Below, one piece after another: positions 55,235 to 64,000 of a stretch of 64,000 nt of DNA. Each line of letters opens with the position of its first letter. Positions within the stretch are counted from its first letter, which is position 1. Under the pieces are notes generated by a model. It had not been told where the DNA came from and did no database searches. It saw only the letters and a list, made by a program, of their open reading frames with translations. The DNA is from Blasia pusilla. Taxonomy: Eukaryota > Marchantiophyta > Marchantiopsida > Blasiales. Made by a program: the position numbers and the translations under genes. The stretch is taken from positions 39,990,001 to 40,054,000 of the forward strand of contig CM114272.1 in NCBI GenBank assembly GCA_050084515.1. The letters run 5' to 3'.

Positions 55235-55889
55235 TTTTCCTTTTGTTCAAATATTTGACATACATGCACTTTGCTTTGAGAAGTGAGTCAAAAGTCATGG
55301 TTCTAGTTTAACCTTTGTGTGAGATGTTTGCATTTCTCAATCATACATGATAACTCTCCTGATTCAACTCCTTGACGATATTTTTCAACATAACCTTTCA
55401 CAATGGAAATATACTCTGGATGATGCTCTTAGAGATTTAGTACTTTGGCTTGAAGTAAATTTGAAGAAATCATAGGCTAATATTAGATGTTCATGCCTAC
55501 ATGTAGACAATACTTACTTACAGTAGTGCATGTTTTGTTGACTCGTTCTCTATGAAATCTCAAACTCTCCACAGAAATCATTATTGATTACTTGTAGTAA
55601 TCTTTATGACCACTTTCTTTGTTGATGAATTTACTTTTCTTGAATATGAGAGTACAAAATTTTATTCTGGGTCTTGCATTGGACAGTTAGTATTTTCCAA
55701 TCAGATATTTGTTTTTACACCGCATTCTCAGTTGATGAATGAAGTGTCTGAACTAAAATCTCCACCTTTCCTTTGATTTGGTTATTTTGTCGATGCCTTG
55801 TGAAAATCAATGCATAAATGGATAGGCTACATTCTGCAAAGAGAACCTTAGCCTTCTATCATGAGACCTACCTCTGATTCCCATATCTT
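55235..55889. other. CACTA 3' untranslated and interior spacer
   Basis: AT-rich sequence following the DUF4216 stop; no gene recognised. Confidence 0.4.
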
Positions 55890-56165
55890 GAAGTCATTTA
55901 AATATCATATGAATCATATTAGTCATAAATCATTCAATCATATAATGTAACCACACTCTAGTCATATCACACCATATGTATTCATTTAAACTACTGATGT
56001 CAAACATGTACCAAGTCATACTAAAACAATATGCAATCATTTAAACTACTGATCGAAACGTGTACCAAATCATACTAAAACCATATACAGTCATTTAAAA
56101 GTCAGATATGTAGGTACCTAGTCATACTCATCTATCATGCACTCATATTAATGAATCATGGAGTC
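55890..56165. promoter_or_regulatory. CACTA right subterminal repeat region
   Basis: AGTCAT recurs about seven times, nearly all in one orientation. A longer unit of about 60 bp containing CATTTAAACTACTGAT and GTACCAA.TCATACTAAAA repeats at about 55983-56040, 56038-56090 and, partially, after. The 17-mer shared with the left end is at 55961-55977. Confidence 0.6.
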
Positions 56166-56169
56166 ATTC

Positions 56170-56800
56170 AGACTTGTCATGCAAAATATCTTGCATCAAC
56201 CGCATCTACCGCAGCTAGAAGGCCCGCCCTTGCTCGAAGAAAGATTCTCGACACGACAACGCTTTGCTCCTGAGTGAAGGAGCGACTCCGCAATCGAGAC
56301 GGTGCGATGCGTCCACAAGCGGCACGGCGCGGCAATCGGCGGTGCATTGCGGCTACGGGCGTCACGGTACAATACTCGATCGTCGTCAAGTGGCTACCAA
56401 TCACAACATAGAAAAATGAAATGAAATCTCAAACACCATAACCTGAGGTTTCTTGCCATCACTGTTTGATGACGAAATTGCGATGACGGTGGCAGCCACA
56501 ACAAAGTACGTGGTGGCGGCACAAGTCAAAGAATCATCGTTGTGGAAGACCGTCTACTCTGTAATGGCGGCAATGGCCGCTCACTGCACGTAACGGCCGA
56601 ATGCGGCTCTGAGCAACGCTAGGCGGCGGCGGAGGCCGAAGATCGACGATGGACCGTTGACAACGATTGTGGACTGTTGATGATGACGGTTGACCGTTGA
56701 TGGCGGACCATTGCCAATGACTATGACGGTGACAACTGCCGCGGGCACAACGGCTGGTTTAAGGTTTGAACAATTTGACCCTAGAATCACCTAGTAATGG
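56170..56800. other. GC-rich segment with GGCGG and CCGTTGA repeats
   Basis: Composition jumps to GC-rich, with GGCGGCGGCGGAGG near 56624-56637 and several short imperfect repeats of GACCGTTGA / GACGATGG at 56640-56730. No gene recognised. It may be captured genic DNA or a different insertion beside the CACTA end. Confidence 0.4.
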
Positions 56801-57309
56801 CACTTTTGCAAGATTGACCATAACTTTTTTCTCGCAACTTTAAATCGCACACCGTCTATTGCACATCGTGCACAGCTTCATGATCTATGATGACATTAAA
56901 AAAATATTTTGAATTGGACCTTTCAATAAAAACTGATGGGGATTGTTATAAGTCCCAATATCTCTTCTCCTAGAGAAATTTTGGCAGCGCTTTTGCGCTG
57001 ATTTCTTCCAAAGAAAATTGAAAACGTGTAAAAAAAATTCAAAGAGCTATATGGTGCTCTTGAGAGCACAAGAATGAATCAACCCAGCCCCATACTCAAT
57101 CTCTATTGAAATTTGGGCAGCGCTTCCGCGCGCCACTCTCTCGAACAAAAAATCAGCAAGAAATAACATGAAACGAATAGCTCCTACTCCCATAAGCACT
57201 CTCGTGAGCCATAAAGCGGGGAACACGGTCCCCCAACCTGCAAAAAACTGCGAACACTAGCAAGCTCCTCCATCGTAGCTCTCAAATCCTCATTCTCTCT
57301 TGGTAAAAG

Positions 57310-57812
57310 AATAAGGAGATCTCACATCACATCTCACACCAAACTCTCCATGGTGTGCACTCTCTTTCATGTCAAACCAAACCCATTCTCCTAATGAAAG
57401 GCTTGGGTTACACACACAGGGCAATGAGGACCATAGCTCCGCGGCCTCATGCCAAGAGGCTCAACAAAGAGAGAATGAGCTCTCAAGCTCTCTCTCTCCT
57501 TGAGGTATACTCCTCCCCTCTCTCAAGCTCTCTCCATGGTAACCTATGCTCCCAAGTCACCTCCTTGGCTCTTGACCTGATATAGGAGGTCAAGGGCCAC
57601 TTCACAAAATAGAAAGTCAACCATATACTCAAAATGGTACTTACCTAAAATAGTAAGTTCCTCAATATGGCTCCAAATGAGCCGAAACGAAGGGGAAACC
57701 TGCTCTCTTAGGTTTCCCGGGGCCTCAATGGGTCATCCTCGACCTCCTGAGCCTGTCCTCCACTACTCGTAAAGGCGCTCTACTAGATCTCACCAATCTA
57801 TCCTAAAAGACG
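57310..57812 (-). repeat. R1 LTR copy
   Basis: Matches 39150-39650 over almost the whole core: CTCACACCAAACTCTCCATGG, CATGTCAAACCAAACCCA, GAGCCGAAACGAAGGGG, and the end TATCCTAAAAGACGT. The 130-bp terminal modules seen at 39013 and 39657 are missing on both sides. No gypsy coding sequence adjoins it. Confidence 0.75.
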
Positions 57813-59715
57813 TCACAAGGTAAACGAGAATTTTGAGAATGATACTCGTATGAATGATAGAACTAGTCTCGAAGAGTCGTGTAATATGAAGCTAACATTT
57901 GGTTTTGAAAGCATATATGGCTTTTTGAATATTTATTGGTCTTCTAGAAATCATTCCATCACAATCACAATGAATTTAATGTCTATAAGAGTAGATGTAG
58001 GAATATCCCAAAATATTCTGCCATTGACACATGGTTTTTTTTTTTCAGTATTATCATACTTTTGTCCTTAGTAATATCTTTCTTTGTCAATGGGAGACTA
58101 CAAGTGTCTATGGTGTTCTCAATTATCTCACTCAGATATTTAGACAATAATCTTTTGCACTCCTTTCCTTGTAGACAATATAGTGTATTTTGATGTGAAT
58201 GGGGATACCACAATAAAGAATCTCTTTGTGGAAGGCGTTTTGCCATTATGACACTCATAGTGTTTGTTTGGAAATTTTGTGATTCTCCTTCGTTATATTG
58301 TTTTCTTGAAGATCACATATTTGTTATGATGCCCTATAATTAGTGGGCTTGTTGTTTTACTTGTTCTTGGATTCTTAAAGCAAGTACACTTTTTCACTTC
58401 CCTTCTATCACCTATGACAACAATAATATATTCTACATTGTAATGCTCTCTAGTAGGTACTTATAAGATTTTTGTTGGATGATTTTGAGTTTTGAGTGTT
58501 TTTTTAGTACTATAGGTAAAACTTAGGTTTCCGGTAGGCTCTCCAAGAAATTGGTGACGTTCACCTATTTTCTATGACAGTAGAAGAGTAAAGGGGTATG
58601 TTTTGGAAAGGATACCCTGTTACACTCATTTCCTATGAAGTATATACTCGATGATTAAGAATAGAGACCATATTACCAAAAGGTATCCCGTCATTTTTTC
58701 ACACTCCTACTCATTCTTTTGTACTTTATGAGATGGATTACTTGTTTGGTTTTTCTCGAGGATCCGACGATGTTTCGGTAACATTGGAAAGGGTAAACTT
58801 CTTGTTTTATTGGTTGTTTGATCTCCAAGGCGGGGAAATGGGCATATTCAAAAGAGGACATCAGTCCCAATGATCGTTATTACTCTATTACATTCCTTTC
58901 CTATGAAGCAAATATATGATAATTCGGAAACCATTGGGGAATCTGGGGTACAATGTGTAAAACCAATAGGCATTTCATTATTTCCTCATACTCTTACTAG
59001 TTCTTTCCTTTTATTTTGATGCTTAGAGATTACATGGCTTTTCTCATACATTAGAATGGAATGCTTATGTGCAAGTAAGTATGGACTTCGACAATCATAT
59101 TGACTTGACGTTGACCCTTCTTCCACCTCGTGAACAAGTGGAGAAGAGGCCGCATGGAAGTGTAAGTGCTTTGATAAATAGAATTATAGCCATGAAGAGG
59201 ATGGAACTCCAAGAAGACTTGCCGACAGGGAACATATAAAAAAAGATCTCAATTGGGATCGCTATAACATGTCATATATCCCCTGGTATGGGTTGGAGGA
59301 TTCCATTATCGATGAGGATATTGGAGATAATATAAATCCCACGAGCTTTTGGAAAGGTACATCGCAGAGGAAAAAGATTAGGAGAAGAAGGAGAGGAATC
59401 ATCTTACACCATATACTATTGTGTTTACGGATCTCAAGACAAACAATACTTGCATCGACCGGTTGTGAGTAGGTTAGCAAGGACAAGTGGTTTTTTTTTT
59501 TAGCACAAGCTCACCGAGGAAGACAAAGCGGAAATCGAGGCTCTTGCTAAAGATCCTCGAAGTGGGCAAAGGGTGAGTGCAACATATGTCTCCGTTCGCA
59601 CAAAAGTAATGCTTTGAAACTAGTAATCCAACTGGAAGATAGAAGGCCTGCATGGATAGCGTCCCTCATCCCAAACATGAATGTTGCATCCATCTAATAC
59701 CTCTGTTGCTCCCTG
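57813..59715. other. AT-rich spacer, no recognised gene
   Basis: Only short frames (57850-58071 +, 59269-59472 +). A weak coding look at 59080-59420 (acidic then basic residues) is not recognised. Nothing else seen. Confidence 0.35.
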
Positions 59716-59904
59716 TTGCAGCTACTTGACGTGAAATATTCTGACGTGATCTTCTTTCAGGCAATGCGCTCGACCTACACAATAGGTAGAAGGCTTGTGC
59801 ACCTTAGACTACGTCAGAAGTTACGTCATGTAACATCCAACAGCTGTCATCGTCGTACAGCATGTCTTTCAGAAACAGGCATGCAATTTTGTTTGTTAAT
59901 GTAG

Positions 59905-60290
59905 TCGTGAGGATTGGCCGCAGATTATCAAGTCGATTGGGAGCATTCCATTGCACCCTCTATCTATGGGCACGAGATATCAAAACTGGACTAGCTCTGG
60001 AGATGTTTGGAGGGCAGGAGAAGAATGTGCAAGGGAAGCACCGTCTACGGAGGGACATCAATGTCCTTCTCCTAGGCGATCTTGGAACTGCCAAGTGACA
60101 ATATCTGAAGTAAGTGTTCTCTGTGCCTTCCCGTCTTCGTCGGTGTGACTCTCTTTGGCTTGGTGCTGGAAGACGTCGATTCACGACATTTGGATTTTCT
60201 ATGATCTGATGTAGCTGTGTGGGGATCCCTTCACAGGTATGTGGAGAAAACAACCCAAAGGGCTGTGTACACCAGGGAAAGGAGCATCCG
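59905..60290 (+). pseudogene. MCM2: MCM2 replication-helicase gene fragment with retained intron
   Basis: This is a piece of the AAA+ core of MCM2, a subunit of the MCM2-7 replicative helicase. IAPSIYGHE is encoded in one frame near 59950-59980. A frame change follows, then [18 protein letters not shown] and [14 protein letters not shown] up to 60095, the Walker A region. A TGA (60096-60098) replaces the Walker A serine, and Leu replaces the conserved Pro in GDPGTAKS. QYLK follows, then a GT-AG intron at 60110-60236. Splicing restores the frame exactly to KYVEKTTQRAVYT. Another small deletion lies near 60280. The retained intron shows it was copied as DNA and not through mRNA. It is a non-functional fragment of a few dozen codons. 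Confidence 0.85.
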
Positions 60291-62131
60291 CGGATTTTCC
60301 TCGACTCTGTGCAGTTCATCTCTAACTCTACACCCAACCTAAGAATGAATCGGAAATGATTCCGGCAGCTGTAGTTAAGAATGTAGCGCGAATGTAGTAT
60401 TGAGGTATCCGCCAACATCTCTGCCAACATCTTAGAAGCTCATTATGAAAGCATAGTAATAGGAGCAGGTAACATGCCCAGGTAATATAAAGTAAGAAAT
60501 CTATACTCTTATTGAAACATGGGGGGTTACTTTATGAGGAAAGAAGAAAAAAAGGATTGTATGTAAGAAGTGAAGTCTTCTTTAAAAAAATGCCACTTCC
60601 TTGCTCGAGCTCCTCTAAGTTTTTGCCTCTATATTCCTCTTTGTTTTTGCCTAAAGTAAGTACAATGAGACAAGAAAGGCTAAAGGAAACTCTCGAATGT
60701 CCTTATTATTGTGATGAATGTCCCTATTATTGTGATGAAGATCTGATTGTATTTTATTTGCAGGGATACATGTCAAGTAGTTAATTTAAGACTGCCTTTT
60801 GAAGTGACCAGGTGTAGTATCACACGTGTTTCTTTCCTTGCTTTAGGACGGCCTTAAATCAAATGTGGAGAGAGTTATCGGAGGAAGTGAAGGAAGTGAA
60901 GGAGAAACAGAGCAGCCCTAGATTGAAGGAGCGCCAGATTGAAGGCACATTGCAGATTGAATGTGGTAAAAATCTTCACCAAAGTTTTGTCTGGGATTTG
61001 CTGTGATGTTTTTGGAATTTGCGTCCGGGGGAATCAGATCACTATGATTGAAGAATTTTCGTAACACGTTGACTGAGGCGATTGTCTGTACGCAAGAATG
61101 ATCGTGAGCTCACCTTTCCCGCCTTTTGCCACCTCTCGCGCTTGCTCTGTTATATTATACCGTCTAAATCTTCGAGGTTTGGACGGCCAATTCACCGGGC
61201 CTGCTCCTCAGGGCTGGGCGGGCAATATGACAGTCCCGAGCCGTAGTGTGTACAGTGGGCACGTCTCTTTGAGAGCGCCAAAGAGACGATTACATGTTCC
61301 TGGGAAGATTTTTGCTTACAGTTGCAATCAATCTCAGGACTCCTGCCATTGATTGCTGCATGACGAGCTGCGGAAGGAGCCCACTGTAGAATCGCCGATG
61401 TCCATAGAACCTAGAGGTGAAGAGCTTCCACTGAGCTTACTCACTCGACATCCGCCATACCAGTAAAGTACGACTGTCTTCATTAGCTACAACCTCATAC
61501 TAAACCACCCACATTTTCCCAGAACGCCCATAGCCAACTAAATCACGTCTAAATATATTTTCGATACATTCATCTCAGCAGTCGATGGGCTACTACTCTT
61601 GCGTCTTCTTACTATTCTTTTATGCAGTCACTCGTTTGTAATAAGTTTTATAGTCATTCAGAGTATCGTCAAATTTTACTCAAAAATTTGCTACCCTTTG
61701 GCGCATGCACAGTGTATATATATCTGATGAACCCTGAGCGTTTTGGGACTGTGTGGTCGATCCCTGCGTCGGTGTTTAGGTAAACGGTAGTATAGGATTA
61801 ATCTACGATAAACATTGAAACTCAGTAAGGTCCTCGCGAACCATTTCCAAAGCTTCCATTGGAGTTCCGGATTGGAAAGAGTGGAACTTTCTTTGATCAC
61901 TCTTCGCCAGTGCAGCAATCCGAGTGCTTAGTCTATTCCATTTGCGATCGACTCTGCTCTTTGGTGTAGCAGCTGAGGGATCCACTCCAAGTAACATCCA
62001 ATCAGAAGTTCCGTAATTTCCACGTGCATGATGGTGGGCTGTCATAACGTCGCAGCTCATTGAGGCGACGGTTCATCGCTGGTAGATGTTCGGCTACTGT
62101 CATCGCCATCAATTGGACCGCATAGAACTCC
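60291..62131. other. No recognised gene
   Basis: Open frames at 61098-61352 (+, 84 residues) and 62060-61803 (-, 85 residues) have normal composition but no domain I recognise. A charged helical frame lies near 60858-60960 (ELSEEVKEVKEKQSS). A short duplication TGTCC.TATTATTGTGATGA occurs at 60698-60740. Base composition is higher in GC than the neighbouring AT-rich DNA. Confidence 0.35.
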
Positions 62132-62311
62132 GCCGGAGCAGAGCTGGAAGGGAGTCGCCTCAAGGCTAACGGACTTCTACCGAGAAAGAAATGTCATTTA
62201 CGCCGGTGTAGAGCTGGAACGAAGTCGCCTGGAGGCTAATGGACTTCTAGCGAAAAGCGGGCGCAAAGCTGGAACGGAGTCGCCTGGAGACTAACAGACT
62301 TCTAGCAAATG
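62132..62311. repeat. Three-unit tandem repeat (about 55-70 bp)
   Basis: Units at 62132-62201, 62202-62256 and 62257-62311 share GAGCTGGAA, GAGTCGCCT, GGCTAA and GGACTTCTA blocks in the same order. The first unit is longer by about 15 bases. GC-rich compared with the flanks. Confidence 0.85.
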
Positions 62312-62617
62312 TCAATTCAAAATTTGTCTTTCCGCTGTCGAAATAGCTTACGGCGAGTGTTCAGCCGAGGGAGAAGCCCATTAAAGACACATGCCTTGCG
62401 CAATAAAGGCCTCCAGCCGGACTCAAAGTGATATGTCTGCCCGAAGCGCATGACCCATCCCACTAACCACATGCTTGCCAAGGGGCGTCGATTTATGTGA
62501 TTTCAAATTCCACATGCCCTTGATTATTTGAATAATTTAGGATTTAATTATTTTCTTAGTTTTTATGTAAGACTTTGCAGTAGTATTACTAGATTTTTTT
62601 CATTTTGATTTTTATTT

Positions 62618-64000
62618 ATGGATGATATTGAAAATTCAATCATTTTTTGCCTTGCAGCCAATCATTACGGAGTAAGTGTAATTGGTATTATGTCAGCTCT
62701 CTCATCGACATACAAGGGATCTTTAATTACAATAAAAATTATAGAGAGTGGGAGTCTTGAATATATGGTTGAGAGAGGTCAAGAACATAAATTTTCTTTG
62801 TCTTGCTCGCAAAGAAAACAAAAACTATTTCATGTGGAACCTATGTTGTCCTCTCCTCCTTAGGGAAGTTGGAAGAGGCCAAGAAGTTGTGGATATTTCT
62901 TGGAAGTATGCCCCGGTCTTGAAGAACATAACCATGTTGAAAACTTTTATACCTCCCTTTATGATTCCGAGGGATGGTATGTTGGTGATATGTTTGATAG
63001 GGAATATAGGCATATTGATTATAGAATAGCCATAATAGTTGTGATAGTAGTGAGATTGGAGATTTGATGATTGATACTCTTTCTCCGGATGATGGGCATA
63101 ATTAGCCAAGAGAGTCTTTTTTTGGCTGGAACCTAGACTCATATTTTAAAAAACTTTGAAAAGTCTTTTTTATGTTGATTTTTTTGTTAAATGTGAAATT
63201 ATTAAACTATAATTATTTGATTTTTTTCAGATTTCCAAGTTGTGGCGGAGAAACATAGAAGCAAGCAAGCATTTAAAAAAATGATGAGACAAGGTAGTGA
63301 TGGTGAGTCGTATGATCCTCTTGGTGAAGAAGCATATGAGCCTATGACAACAAATCCGGAGCGAATTGAAGTTGTGCAAGTTTCGAGTGATTGGTTATGT
63401 TCCAATACCTATTTTTGATGGAGAGGTAGATAATAAGTACATGATGGTACCAATTGATGTTGTAAGGCAAGTGTTTGAAGAAAATGTATCTAGAGTTCTA
63501 TCAACCCTTATAGTAGGACCTAATAATGAAGGTATTAATGTTGTGTTAACCCAAGGTGAGGAGGAAGAAGGAGATACTGGTTCAAATAATGATTGTATTC
63601 CTTTCGGCTTTTCCTTCATGCGAGACGCCTTAGGGTCTGGTCTTGGATTATAAGTAATGGTCATTCCCATGACTCTGATGACTCAAGTGAGATGAGTATT
63701 GCTGAGTCTCACTTGGTAGTAGATTCATTGGCTTTCTGAAATATGAAAAATAAGGAATGTACCAGTTTTGGAATTGTTATCCATGTATTGGTGAAGTATT
63801 TATATTATTTTCTTATAAGAAATTTTGTATTTGTATTTAATTTACAAAATGGTTTTATGTAGAAAACTTATGATATGATGGATAAGGATCAAGTCTCATG
63901 GAAAAATGGTAAAAGGACTTTGTTGGACATCACAAACGTAGAGGGCAATAGGCATCTTGCATCTAAGAAGGCTAAAAAGGCAATGTATCAAAGGAAAAGG
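62618..64000 (+). CDS. Unidentified partial gene running off the right edge
   Basis: Several plus-strand exon-like blocks are bordered by possible splice sites: 63230-63380 after a TTTTTTTCAG acceptor (EKHRSKQAFKKMMRQGSDG, then YDPLGEEAYEP), 63366-63653 (acidic near its end), and 63860-64000 (basic, NVEGNRHLASKKAKKAM). The style, short exons with charged residues, resembles the plant transposon accessory gene at 22394-25655, but no domain is recognised. The gene continues beyond the window. Confidence 0.3.

Overview
The window looks like nuclear DNA of a streptophyte (green plant lineage), probably a seedless land plant or charophyte alga. The evidence is degenerate CCCTAAA telomere-type repeats, plant-type CACTA (TNP2, DUF4218, DUF4216, Ptta-type) sequences, Helitron, LINE and Ty3/gypsy remnants, and a gypsy family that encodes its own cytosine DNA methyltransferase, an arrangement reported from charophytes and dinoflagellates. 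The species cannot be fixed from the sequence. No rRNA, tRNA, CRISPR or prokaryotic operon signals were seen.

Almost everything is mobile-element debris in nested layers. The one intact, convincing cellular gene is an intronless flavin-dependent monooxygenase (17455-19245, +). Layout: 1-5300 Helitron remnant (HUH Rep plus PIF1-type helicase) with unidentified trailing ORFs; 5600-6400 a LINE endonuclease scrap and an unidentified minus-strand reading frame; 7700-10545 a broken DUF7869-type transposon-like gene; 10870-11260 interstitial telomere-like repeats; 11344-12490 3' half of a LINE; 12586-16264 gypsy LTR, gypsy remnant, CACTA end with a 111-bp tandem array, and an LTR fragment; 17455-19245 the monooxygenase; 19400-22300 small repeats, a foldback and LTR pieces; 22394-25655 a multi-exon Ptta/En-Spm-type gene; 25656-28201 a plus-strand gypsy piece split by a solo LTR; 28202-38035 a second gypsy family whose 3' end occurs twice in inverted orientation; 39008-46074 the minus-strand gypsy element carrying protease, DNA methyltransferase, reverse transcriptase, RNase H, integrase and a C-terminal PHD finger; 46075 to about 56165 a roughly 10-kb CACTA element with TNP2, DUF4218 and DUF4216 reading frames and AGTCAT-rich ends; 57310-57812 another gypsy LTR piece; 59905-60290 a fragment of the replication helicase gene MCM2 that keeps an intron; 62132-62311 a tandem repeat; and an unidentified partial gene at the right edge.

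The most interesting system is the gypsy element at 39008-46074. It combines a DNA-modifying enzyme and a histone-reader-type zinc finger with the normal retrotransposition enzymes, which suggests it could mark its own DNA or choose chromatin targets. This copy is dead: there are stops and frameshifts in the methyltransferase (one directly after the catalytic Pro-Cys), and the second aspartate of the reverse-transcriptase YIDD box is changed. Two further copies of the family (13024-13385, minus; 25656-28201, plus) show that it amplified here.
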